This document shows positions 1-7,362 of a stretch of 64,000 bases of DNA, in pieces. Under the pieces are notes generated by a model. That model did no database searches and had not been told where the DNA came from. It saw nothing but the letters and a program-made list of their open reading frames with translations. The stretch spans positions 29,641-93,640 of the forward strand of contig JAFQCH010000026.1 of the NCBI GenBank assembly GCA_017416485.1, given 5' to 3'. Source of the DNA: Clostridia bacterium (GTDB lineage Bacteria; Bacillota; Clostridia; Oscillospirales; Acutalibacteraceae). Numbering within the stretch: the first letter of the stretch is position 1; each line of letters starts with the position of its first letter. A program made the position numbers and the translations under genes.

Positions 1-253
1 AATCCGCAAATTCAGAAAGATACTTTTTGGCAGGTATGTCCTCCTGCAAAAGGCGTTTTGAGAATTTCTGCAGCTGCACCTTGTCCGTGCTTTGTGTGCA
101 GGAATAAAAAATATGCTTTTTATTTTTGCAGAATTCTTTCAATGTTTCTGTTTTCCCGACACGCCGTCTGCCGTAAAGCACAACCAGCTGTCCGTTTTTT
201 GCAGCATATTTATTTTCCAGAAACTGCAGTTCCGATTCTCTTCCGATAAACAC
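1..253 (-). CDS. ATP-binding protein of the archaeal-ATPase/DUF234-like family (N-terminal part, truncated by the window edge)
   Basis: Read on the minus strand this is the first 84 codons of a P-loop ATPase. The start is GTG at 253-251, with a GAGGTG ribosome site seven bases upstream. The first residues read FIGRESELQFL, followed by a Walker A loop, GRRRVGKTETL, near residues 28-38. The 'GRE-E-..L' opening plus 'YGRRRVGKT' is the usual beginning of ATPases of the archaeal ATPase/DUF234 group, whose cellular role is unsettled (nucleic-acid binding or toxin-like nuclease fusions have been proposed). The rest of the gene lies off the left end, so the C-terminal domain cannot be judged. It has its own promoter and two tandem palindromes directly upstream. 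Confidence 0.8.
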   Translation of the reverse strand, partial: MFIGRESELQFLENKYAAKNGQLVVLYGRRRVGKTETLKEFCKNKKHIFYSCTQSTDKVQLQKFSKRLLQEDIPAKKYLSEFAD

Positions 254-272
254 AAAATCACCTCATTTTCTC

Positions 273-299
273 AAATCGTGATTTACTAAATCGTGATTT
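273..299. promoter_or_regulatory. Tandem operator-like palindromes AAATCGTGATTT
   Basis: The 12-mer AAATCGTGATTT occurs twice, at 273-284 and 288-299, in the same orientation with a 15-bp period. Each copy is a near-perfect palindrome (AAATC/GATTT around GT). They sit just downstream of the -10 box of the ATPase promoter. Recognition by a dimeric repressor, or by the ATPase itself, is an inference. Confidence 0.6.
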
Positions 300-305
300 G
301 ATATT

Positions 306-334
306 ATTATACCCGCTTCTGCAAAGAAAATCAA
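306..334 (-). promoter_or_regulatory. Promoter for the leftward ATPase gene
   Basis: On the minus strand TTGATT (334-329) and TATAAT (311-306) are separated by 17 bp. The predicted transcript start near 299 falls at the edge of the tandem palindromes, so a protein bound there would block initiation. Confidence 0.6.
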
Positions 335-477
335 GTGTTTTTCCGTTTCATTGCCGCAAGTTCCGATATTTTTCAAAAATCGGTGTAATAATTGTCCCGT
401 TTCTTCGTGTAAGAAATGAAGGCCGCAAAAGCCGGGAACGCTCCGCCTCGTACACGGTCTTCGGAAAGGAGGAACCA

Positions 478-1035
478 ATGGATAACGGTGCAGGTAGCTA
501 CCGCCGTTTTCTTGCAGGTGATGAAGATGCTCTGGTCGAAATCGTATCGCAATACCGTCCCGGACTGCAAAATTACATTCATTCCATCGTGAATAATATA
601 GCCGTTGCAGAAGATCTGACCGAAGATACCTTTGTGAAACTGTTGACCAAAAAACCGAAAAACAAAGGAATGGCTTCTTTCAAAACATGGCTTTACACGA
701 TCGGAAGAAATCTTGCATTGGACTGGATGCGGAAAAATGCGCACGGCAGATACGTTTCCATTGATGAAATCCGCAATCTCGAAAGCGATGAACAAAAGCT
801 TGCGGAATTGTATTTCAGAGATGAAGAAAGAAAAGCCGTCCGTGAGGCACTCAATCATATCAACCCCGAATATAAGCATGTATTGATGCTGTTTTATTTT
901 GAAGATTTCGGCATTGAGGAAATCGCAAGAATCCTGAAGAAAACGAAAAAAAACACTTCCGTTTTGCTGCACAGAGCAAGAAACGCACTCAAAAATCAAT
1001 TGATAAAGGAGAATTTTATGTATGAGATCCGATAG
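478..1035 (+). CDS. RNA polymerase sigma-70 family factor (ECF-like)
   Basis: 185 residues starting at ATG 478, which has a strong AAAGGAGGA site at 465-473. An upstream in-frame extension is possible but has no ribosome site. Region 2 spans about residues 10-85 (a helix with 'AEDLTEDTFVKLL', then 'FKTWLYTIGRNLALDWMR'). Region 4 spans about 115-175 ('INPEYKHVLMLFYFEDFGIE', then 'VLLHRARNALKNQL'), the typical two-domain group IV layout. It should direct core RNA polymerase to a small regulon. Its last 14 bases overlap the next gene, a membrane protein that may control it or be its main target. No obvious zinc-binding anti-sigma domain is nearby. Confidence 0.9.
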   Translation: MDNGAGSYRRFLAGDEDALVEIVSQYRPGLQNYIHSIVNNIAVAEDLTEDTFVKLLTKKPKNKGMASFKTWLYTIGRNLALDWMRKNAHGRYVSIDEIRNLESDEQKLAELYFRDEERKAVREALNHINPEYKHVLMLFYFEDFGIEEIARILKKTKKNTSVLLHRARNALKNQLIKENFMYEIR

Positions 1036-1879
1036 GGATATGGCTGAAAATATTTTAAGTAAGGTGAACATTATGAATCAAAAAAAAACAGCAAGAAAAA
1101 ATATCATTTCCAAAACCGCGGCATTTGCATTGGCATTTGTTATGCTGGCGGCGGCAGGCATTACACTTTTTAACGGCAACACACCCCTTGCACCCGATAA
1201 CAGCGGCGACAGCACAATCACATCCGCAACAAGTAACATTCTGAACAAAAACTTCTGTCTCATCGTTGCCAATGCGGCAACAGCAACCGAAACCACACTC
1301 GGCAAAGAAAGCAATGTGTCCGTTCCCTTGGGCGGTATTCTGTTTGTTAAAGACACACGCGGCATGAGCGATCTTGATATCAACAAGATTCCTTATGAAC
1401 TGAAAGTAAAGTTGCAGGCTCTTTACGGCACCGAAAGCGGTTGGAAGATTCACGGCGAAGCAGGCGAAACGGCTCTGTATTTCGGAACGATGGATCACAT
1501 CCGCATTAAGCTCGACAACCCCGACAGTGTTGAAAAAATCACCCTGTCCTGCACCGCAAACGGTCAGCTTACCGTCGGCGATGAATCCCTCCTTGCATCC
1601 CTCGGCAAATATGTGCAGACCGTAAAAACGGGCGATGTTATTACAGTGACGGGTAAAGAATACAAAACCGTTTATGCAAAAAACGACGGCATGACCTTTG
1701 ACTGGTTCGTGTCGGAAACACTCAAAAACACCCTCAAAGCCGCCCCCGCAACTTCCCTGTCTTCCGTCAACGATGTCATCACGGGCGTAATCACCTATAC
1801 AGACGGCACACAGGAAAGTTTTACCCTGACCCTCACATTTGACAATGACGGCAATCTGACCACCCGTTACGCAGCATAA
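1022..1879 (+). CDS. Single-pass membrane protein coupled to the sigma factor
   Basis: 285 residues from ATG 1022, which overlaps the sigma gene by 14 bases. An AAAGGAG site at 1005-1011 lies inside the sigma gene. An alternative start at ATG 1073 has its own AAGGTG site and would leave a signal-peptide-like N-terminus. Residues 1-31 are polar and basic, 32-50 form one hydrophobic segment, and the remaining 235 residues are Thr/Asn/Asp-rich and probably outside the cell. The cytoplasmic part is too short for a normal anti-sigma domain. The overlap with the sigma gene suggests co-regulation, and it may sense an envelope signal. I do not recognise the exported domain. Confidence 0.75.
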   Translation: MRSDRDMAENILSKVNIMNQKKTARKNIISKTAAFALAFVMLAAAGITLFNGNTPLAPDNSGDSTITSATSNILNKNFCLIVANAATATETTLGKESNVSVPLGGILFVKDTRGMSDLDINKIPYELKVKLQALYGTESGWKIHGEAGETALYFGTMDHIRIKLDNPDSVEKITLSCTANGQLTVGDESLLASLGKYVQTVKTGDVITVTGKEYKTVYAKNDGMTFDWFVSETLKNTLKAAPATSLSSVNDVITGVITYTDGTQESFTLTLTFDNDGNLTTRYAA

Positions 1880-1897
1880 CAACGCACACATAAAACA

Positions 1898-1930
1898 CAG
1901 CCTGCTCGTTTTACCGGGCAGGCTGTTGTT
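1898..1930. terminator. Bidirectional terminator
   Basis: CAGCCTGC (1898-1905) pairs with GCAGGCTG (1918-1925) and is followed by a short T-rich stretch. It lies between the rightward sigma/membrane pair and the leftward metallophosphoesterase gene. Confidence 0.65.
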
Positions 1931-1940
1931 ATTGATTCAA

Positions 1941-3116
1941 TTACAGCAAATCAAAAATCCAACCGATGACGGGATCCAGAAAACGCATAACGGCGTTGGT
2001 GGTCTTATAGCAGAACAAATCAATGAAGACAAAGCGTGTTTTTTTATTCATGATCTCATCGTATGTCACATTGTAAGTTTCATAAGCGGCCGGGTCATTT
2101 TCATTAAGAACAAAAATTCTTGCACTTCGGTTGCCTTTGTCACCGTAGGTAGCAAACCCTGCACCTGCGTTGTAACCCATTTTGATACCGTCGTCGGTGA
2201 TACCGACAAAGTTGTTGATGTGGTCGTGACCGAAGAATGCGCCGATGATGTCGCCTTTTTCGAGCCATGCTTCATACTGGCCGGTGGTGACCGTCAGATT
2301 TTCGGAGCAAGGTGCCTCGTGACAGAAATTGTTGTCGCCGACAAGCTTGTCTTCCTTCAGGCGATACCATTTGTGGTCAGAGGTACTGAAATAAGCATTC
2401 TTGGTGTCTTCGGTTTCCTCAAGAAGCCCGTAAATTTCCTTGACGGGAATGTGCTGAAAAAGCAGTGAAGGCACGATTTTGCCGCCGTTATCCGCTTTCA
2501 GGGCATCGGCAGTGGCTTTGTACCAATCAACCTGTTCGGGAATAACACCGCGGTAGCCGCCTTCGATTTCGTTTTTGTTCCCCGTATCCATCATATAGAC
2601 GTTGAACGCATACCCCGTTGCATCGGAATTGAGCACAGGCACATTATAGGTGCCGGGATCGCAGACTTCTTCGGGGATTACACAGCTTTCAAAGCTCTTG
2701 CAAACGGCGATCATATCTTCAAGAGAAAGAATATCGGTCACTTCGTGGTCATGATTGCCGAATGTAAACAAAAACGGAATCGTTCTGTCTGCAATGGGTT
2801 TAAGAAGATTTTTGAGCGTTGCTTCAATGCTGTTTACGGAAGCAGTCGCATTACGGTCAGACAGAGTGTCGCCGACAATCACAACAAGGTCCGGCTGTTC
2901 GCTGTCGAGCACCGCGTCCATAAGCGCAATCGTGCGGGAATGGGGCTTTTTATTATCCTGCAGGTCGTTGAACATGCAGATTTTGAAAGTGCCGTCTTCT
3001 TTTACCTGCAAAACCGCATCGTTTTTGAGCGTTGCGGCAAAGGCGGGAACAAAACAAACAAAAACCAGAAGCAATATCATCAAAACGCTGCAAACGGCTT
3101 TGAAATTTCTTTTCAT
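1941..3116 (-). CDS. Secreted calcineurin-like metallophosphoesterase (Dcr2-like)
   Basis: 391 residues. Residues 1-28 are a signal peptide (basic start, long hydrophobic core, PAFAA cleavage site). The metallophosphatase blocks follow: D51-L52-Q53 where the family normally has Asp-x-His, then VIVGDT around 80-84, GNHDHE at 120-125, and HDHINNF near 295. The order fits the Dcr2-like branch of the superfamily, enzymes that hydrolyse phosphoester bonds with two metal ions. The Gln at 53 replaces a usual metal ligand, so activity may be altered. The C-terminus (RFLDPVIGWIFDLL) is hydrophobic and may touch the membrane. It lies 23 bp downstream of mgtE with an AAAAGGAG site and is probably co-transcribed with it. 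Confidence 0.85.
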   Translation of the reverse strand: MKRNFKAVCSVLMILLLVFVCFVPAFAATLKNDAVLQVKEDGTFKICMFNDLQDNKKPHSRTIALMDAVLDSEQPDLVVIVGDTLSDRNATASVNSIEATLKNLLKPIADRTIPFLFTFGNHDHEVTDILSLEDMIAVCKSFESCVIPEEVCDPGTYNVPVLNSDATGYAFNVYMMDTGNKNEIEGGYRGVIPEQVDWYKATADALKADNGGKIVPSLLFQHIPVKEIYGLLEETEDTKNAYFSTSDHKWYRLKEDKLVGDNNFCHEAPCSENLTVTTGQYEAWLEKGDIIGAFFGHDHINNFVGITDDGIKMGYNAGAGFATYGDKGNRSARIFVLNENDPAAYETYNVTYDEIMNKKTRFVFIDLFCYKTTNAVMRFLDPVIGWIFDLL

Positions 3117-3139
3117 GTTTGTTGCTCCTTTTTCATAGT

Positions 3140-4510
3140 TTACAGATGTAATATCCAGCTTGCAAAGCCGAAGTACACCAGCAGCGACACCGCGTCCACA
3201 ATGGTGGTAATGAACGGGCTTGCCATGACTGCGGGATCGAAATTGAGTTTCTTTGCCAACAGCGGCATCGAGCAGCCGATGATTTTCGACAGAATGACCG
3301 TTACACCGAGCGTGATGCTCACAACAAAGGCAACAAGAACTGTAATGTCCGTATTACCCAACAGCAAGCGGTCAATGAGCAAGACCTTTGCAAAGGTTGC
3401 CGCCGTAAGGGTCAGGCCGCAAAGAATAGAAACCTTGAATTCCTTGAAAATGACCTTGAGTGCATCGGCAAATTCGATTTCACCTAATGAAATACCACGG
3501 ATGACCGTGACCGAAGACTGGCTGCCGGCATTACCCCCCGTACCCATGAGCATGGGAATGAAAGCGGTGAGCACGACCAGTGCGGAAAGTGCATTTTCAA
3601 AGTGGTTGATGATGATTCCTGTCAGCGTTGCCGAGAGCATGAGCAGCAACAGCCACGGAATACGCGCTTTCCACAGTTCGCCCGTGTCGGTTTTCAGATA
3701 CGGCTTGTCGGTCGGGGTAACGGCGGAGATAATGGCCATGTCTTCGTCGGCTTCTTCCTGCAGAACATCGATGGCGTCGTCAACGGTGATAATGCCGACC
3801 AACCTGTCTTCACGGTCCACAACAGGCATAGCAAGGAAGTCGTAATGCGAAAACAGAGCAGCGATTTCCTCGCGGTCATCTTCGGTGTGCACACTGATGA
3901 CGTTGGTGTCCATAATTTCTTCCACAATCGTGTCTTCGTTGGCAAGCAGCAGGTCCTTGACGGACACAACACCCAGCAGACGGCGGTTGTCGGTAACATA
4001 GCAGGTATAAACGGTTTCTTTGTCAAGTGCAACACTGCGGATAAACGCAAATGACTCCTTGACGGTAAGGTGTTTTCTGAGATAAACATATTCCGTGGTC
4101 ATAATGGAGCCTGCGGAATTGTCGGGGTATTTGAGCAGTTCGTTGACCGACCGACGGGTTTCGGGTGAAGCGTTTTTAAGAATGCGCTGCACCACATTTG
4201 CGGGCATTTCTTCGATGATGTCTACGGTATCGTCGTCATACAGTTCATCGAGAAGTCCTGTCAATTCACGGTCGGTAAAGGATGTGATGAGTGTTTCCTG
4301 CCGATCCGAATCCATTTCAACAAAGGCTTCGGCGGCAAGCTCTTTCGGAAGCAGTCTGAACACGACGAGCAGTCCGTCGTTATCGAGTTCCGAAAAGATT
4401 TCGGCAAGGTCGGCACCCTCCATGCAGGCGAGCATTTCGCGCAATTGAGGATATTTCTTGCCGGAGAGCAGTTTACGGATGATTTCCGTGATTTTCTGAA
4501 TGCCTTCCAT
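3140..4510 (-). CDS. mgtE: Magnesium transporter MgtE
   Basis: 456 residues, the normal length for MgtE. The N-terminal superhelical domain (about 1-130) contains the repeated 'LLDELYDDDTVDIIEEMP' type helices. Two CBS domains follow (about 135-255; 'IMTTEYVYLRKHLTVKES' and 'EIMDTNVISVHTEDDRE'), then a five-helix membrane domain (about 280-456) with the signature PMLMGTGGNAGSQSSVTVIR. MgtE is a dimeric Mg2+ channel. Its cytoplasmic N and CBS domains bind Mg2+ and close the pore when internal Mg2+ is high. The gene is preceded by a leader of about 270 bases with a short reading frame and stable hairpins. The secreted metallophosphoesterase gene follows. Confidence 0.96.
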   Translation of the reverse strand: MEGIQKITEIIRKLLSGKKYPQLREMLACMEGADLAEIFSELDNDGLLVVFRLLPKELAAEAFVEMDSDRQETLITSFTDRELTGLLDELYDDDTVDIIEEMPANVVQRILKNASPETRRSVNELLKYPDNSAGSIMTTEYVYLRKHLTVKESFAFIRSVALDKETVYTCYVTDNRRLLGVVSVKDLLLANEDTIVEEIMDTNVISVHTEDDREEIAALFSHYDFLAMPVVDREDRLVGIITVDDAIDVLQEEADEDMAIISAVTPTDKPYLKTDTGELWKARIPWLLLLMLSATLTGIIINHFENALSALVVLTAFIPMLMGTGGNAGSQSSVTVIRGISLGEIEFADALKVIFKEFKVSILCGLTLTAATFAKVLLIDRLLLGNTDITVLVAFVVSITLGVTVILSKIIGCSMPLLAKKLNFDPAVMASPFITTIVDAVSLLVYFGFASWILHL

Positions 4511-4795
4511 TCGTATTCCTCCTGTTTTTTTGTGTGTGGGAAAAAATCCCGACAGAAGTAATACGCAAAAAGACGGCAGTCGAGGATAGCACTTTGTGTG
4601 TTATCGCAAATCCGTCGGTGCAACAGACGGACTTGCCGCAAGTATTACGTAATCGTGCGTGCAACTTCGCGGTCGGCCACCGGAATTTGCGCCGTTACTG
4701 TCTGCGTCCATGTCTGTTCCACCTCGTTTTCTTCGTTAAAATCAAGAATAATAAAACAGGGCATTACCCTGCAAATCGGCAAAATACCGATTATA
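4511..4795 (-). promoter_or_regulatory. Structured mgtE leader and weak promoter
   Basis: A TATAAT box reads leftward at 4795-4790 with only a poor -35 (TTGTGC, 4819-4814). The leader holds small hairpins (CAGGG/CCCTG near 4758-4772), a strong 11-bp stem with one G-U pair (4606-4616 with 4626-4636), and a 7-bp long-range pair enclosing it (GTAATAC 4558-4564 with GTATTAC 4642-4648). I looked for the conserved blocks of the M-box (ykoK) magnesium riboswitch and did not find them. The 4511-4978 gap otherwise holds the divergent promoter at 4918. Confidence 0.45.
4601..4711 (-). CDS. Short upstream reading frame in the mgtE leader (36 codons)
   Basis: On the minus strand ATG 4711 is preceded by GAGGTGG (4725-4719) with a seven-base gap, as good a ribosome site as any gene here. 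The frame runs 36 codons to TAA at 4601, 90 bases before mgtE. The product begins MDADSNG, contains PSVAP near its end, and has no membrane segment. Its last codons lie in a stable hairpin. In enteric bacteria short acidic/proline-containing leader peptides control mgtA through ribosome stalling. A parallel role here is speculation. It could also be chance. Confidence 0.4.
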   Translation of the reverse strand: MDADSNGANSGGRPRSCTHDYVILAASPSVAPTDLR

Positions 4796-4917
4796 CTTAT
4801 TTTAATTGAACACGCACAAAAAGTCAAGTAAGCAAACTGCCTTTTTTTTACTTACAAAATGAATAAAAACAGTTACAATTGTTGCAAAATTGTAATCAAA
4901 ATGCAATCTTCTTTTCG

Positions 4918-4946
4918 TTGACATCAGGGCAAAACTGCGGCATAAT
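4918..4946 (+). promoter_or_regulatory. Promoter for the SH3-domain gene
   Basis: TTGACA (4918-4923) and CATAAT (4941-4946) with a 17-bp spacer. The start codon is 33 bp downstream. Confidence 0.75.
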
Positions 4947-4978
4947 ATATATAGTTGTTTTTTTAATCGGAGGAGATT

Positions 4979-5800
4979 ATGGAGAACGAAAACACCAAAG
5001 TCCCTAACCGCAATGCCGAAGATTTTATGATGGCATTTGCCAATGCTTTTGAAAAAAATGTGCAGTCCGCAACGGAAAATCAAACAGAAGAACCGCCCGT
5101 TGCGACGGATGATTTTCAATCCTATGAACCACAGGACGATTCTGCTTATTTTGATGAACCTGTTTACCTTAACGACGAAGAAAAAACAGAAGAATACGAA
5201 CCCGAAGAACTTGAAGAACCCGAGCCCGAAGAAGAACCCGAGCCCACCGAAAGGCAACTGAAAAAGGCCGCAAAACAGGCAAAAAAAGATGCAAAGTGGG
5301 AGAAAAAGCAGGCAAAACGCAATGCAAAAATTGACCGGCAACAGCGCAACAATACGCGCGTTATGCTCGGCGGGGCCATCTTTTTAGGCATTATCTGCAT
5401 TTTCCTGCTGGTGATGAACCACTTCAAACTTTCCTTCACGGATATTCCCGATGTGCTGTCGGGAGAAAAAGATCTTTCAGCCACCACCACAACCATGCCG
5501 CTGGCAATCAACGAGCCATCCGAATCAGGTCCCACCGCACCGCCGAAAGGCAATTACACCGTGACGGCAGAAGACGGCGTGTATCTGCGTGAAACCGCAT
5601 CCTCCGATGCCGGACGCGTTGCCGTGCTTGAAAAAGGAGCCAAAGTTGCTGTGAGTGCATTCAAATATGACACGGAGAACGAGTGCTTCTGGGGCAGAAC
5701 CAGCAGTGACGGAAACTACGGTTGGGTGATGATGACCGCGTTGACCATAGACGACACACCGACCGAACCTGCCGCAACCACTGCCGAAAGTCTGGGTTAA
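4979..5800 (+). CDS. Membrane-anchored SH3b-domain protein
   Basis: 273 residues from ATG 4979 behind GGAGGAG. Residues 1-90 are acidic and low in complexity (runs of Glu/Pro). Residues 91-124 are strongly basic and probably a charged helix (KKAAKQAKKDAKWEKKQAKR). A single membrane helix lies at about 127-146. A Thr/Pro linker follows, then a bacterial SH3 domain at about 193-258 (begins VTAEDGVYLRETASS, ends GNYGWVMMTALTI). SH3b domains bind peptidoglycan or act as structural modules, so a cell-wall sensing or anchoring job is plausible. It stands alone between its own promoter and a strong terminator. Confidence 0.8.
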   Translation: MENENTKVPNRNAEDFMMAFANAFEKNVQSATENQTEEPPVATDDFQSYEPQDDSAYFDEPVYLNDEEKTEEYEPEELEEPEPEEEPEPTERQLKKAAKQAKKDAKWEKKQAKRNAKIDRQQRNNTRVMLGGAIFLGIICIFLLVMNHFKLSFTDIPDVLSGEKDLSATTTTMPLAINEPSESGPTAPPKGNYTVTAEDGVYLRETASSDAGRVAVLEKGAKVAVSAFKYDTENECFWGRTSSDGNYGWVMMTALTIDDTPTEPAATTAESLG

Positions 5801-5824
5801 AAGAAAAAAAACGAGAACAAACCG

Positions 5825-5854
5825 AACGGAACTGCAACAGCAGTTCCGTTTTTT
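5825..5854 (+). terminator. Terminator after the SH3-domain gene
   Basis: An 11-bp stem, AACGGAACTGC with GCAGTTCCGTT around an AACA loop, runs straight into six T residues. Confidence 0.9.
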
Positions 5855-5913
5855 GTATGATAAATTGCGGTTTATCTGCTTTTTCGCATAGATTTTTTAA
5901 CAGAATTAAGCAT

Positions 5914-5942
5914 TTGACGGATTTGGTTTATTTTGGTATAAT
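5914..5942 (+). promoter_or_regulatory. Promoter of the GH30-transporter operon
   Basis: TTGACG (5914-5919) and a perfect TATAAT (5937-5942), 17 bp apart, 26 bp before the start codon. It supports ATG 5968 rather than any upstream in-frame start. Confidence 0.85.
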
Positions 5943-5967
5943 AAAGAAAATGTTTGGAGGGAGATTT

Positions 5968-7362
5968 ATGCAGAAACTGATTCTTTATCCAGACCGTGCA
6001 AAACAGACCATGGAGGGATTCGGCGCCAGCGGTGCATGGTGGGCACAGGTTGTCGGCGGCTGGACACAGCAAGACCCCGACAGCGGACTGCCCTTCTACG
6101 AGCGCATTGCACAACTGCTGTTTGACAAGGAAAAAGGCATCGGCATCACCTGCTACCGCCACAACCTCGGCGGCGGCTCGCAGAATTCAAAATCATCCGT
6201 TTTTGACCAGACCTGCCGCATGGCAGAATGCCATCTGAAAAATGACGGCACCTACGATTGGAATCGTGATGAAAACGCCGTGCGTATGCTTTTGTCTGTC
6301 GTGAAAAACGGTTGCGAAGAAGTGGTGTTGTTTTGCAATTCCCCGCCCGAAAAATACACCATCAACGGCAAAAGTTGTGTAAGCAGAGCAGGCGGCATCA
6401 ACATCCGCCGCAAGAATTTTTCTCCCTTTGCAGACTACTGCGTGCAGGTAACAAAGCATTTCCTTTCCATGGGTGTGCCCGTAAAATTCTTCTCCCCCGT
6501 CAATGAACCCGTGTGGGTATGGACGGAAAAGAACGGCCAGGAGGGTTGCCATTACCGTCCGTGGCAGGTGTGGGAACTGATGCGCATCTGTGCCGACAAG
6601 TTCAGGGAAGCCAACCTCGGTGTTCTGCTTTCGGGTGCGGAAAACGGCGACATCCGTTGGTTCAACAAAACCTACTCGCGCATTATGCTCGGCGATCAAA
6701 AGATAAAATCCATGTCCGACGGTGTGGATGTGCATTCCTACTTCCTGCCGCTGCCCGTAAACTTAGGTGCGATCACGGATTTTCTGAATGACCGAATCTC
6801 TTACGTCAAACGCTGGCGCAGATGGCTTAACAAAAAATACCCCAATGCCAAGGTGCGCGTGAGCGAATGGACACACATGCAGGGCGGCAGGGATTACGGC
6901 ATGGACTCTGCCCTTGTGCAAGCGGAAACCATGCTTGACGATATTTGTCTTTTGCATGCCTGCGCATGGCAGAACTGGATTGCAGTTTCCAACGTGGACT
7001 ACTGCGACGGGCTTCTTTACATTGACCTTGCCAAGCCCGGTTTTGAATTTACAAAACGCTATTTTGCCTTCGGCAATTTCTCGAAATACATTGCGGTGGG
7101 TGCCAAATACATGCCCGCCGAAACAAAGAATGCCAACATAAAAGCCGCCGCGTTTGAAAAGGACGGCGAAACGGTGGTTGTGGTGATGAACAAATCCGAA
7201 ACGGCGCAGCAGCTCTGTCTGCCGCAGATTGCAGGGCAGACCGTGCAGGGCTTTGTGACGGATGCAGAACACGACCTTGCACAGGTACAATTCAACGCGG
7301 ACGACCTTGTGCTTTCTTCCCGCAGTGTAACAACGCTTGTGTTCAAAGGAGGGATTGTATGA
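5968..7362 (+). CDS. Glycoside hydrolase family 30 (probably endo-beta-1,6-galactanase-like)
   Basis: 464 residues from ATG 5968 (GGAGGGAG site). The N-terminal block TMEGFGASGAWWA and later N169-E170-P171 (acid/base Glu) and RVSEWTHM (nucleophile E290) are the GH30 hallmarks. The 'SPVNEP...QEGCHY' context resembles GH30 subfamily 5 beta-1,6-galactanases, which attack arabinogalactan side chains. That substrate is inferred, not proven. A small beta-domain closes the protein (about 380-464). There is no signal peptide, so it should act on short oligosaccharides inside the cell. Its stop codon overlaps the start of the next gene (ATGA), so sugar uptake and cleavage are coupled. Confidence 0.85.
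   Translation: MQKLILYPDRAKQTMEGFGASGAWWAQVVGGWTQQDPDSGLPFYERIAQLLFDKEKGIGITCYRHNLGGGSQNSKSSVFDQTCRMAECHLKNDGTYDWNRDENAVRMLLSVVKNGCEEVVLFCNSPPEKYTINGKSCVSRAGGINIRRKNFSPFADYCVQVTKHFLSMGVPVKFFSPVNEPVWVWTEKNGQEGCHYRPWQVWELMRICADKFREANLGVLLSGAENGDIRWFNKTYSRIMLGDQKIKSMSDGVDVHSYFLPLPVNLGAITDFLNDRISYVKRWRRWLNKKYPNAKVRVSEWTHMQGGRDYGMDSALVQAETMLDDICLLHACAWQNWIAVSNVDYCDGLLYIDLAKPGFEFTKRYFAFGNFSKYIAVGAKYMPAETKNANIKAAAFEKDGETVVVVMNKSETAQQLCLPQIAGQTVQGFVTDAEHDLAQVQFNADDLVLSSRSVTTLVFKGGIV

Noticed and set aside
4511..4795. M-box (ykoK) magnesium riboswitch
   Set aside because: None of the conserved blocks (e.g. GGUGAGGCUCC, GUCAACAG) could be seen. The leader has different stems.
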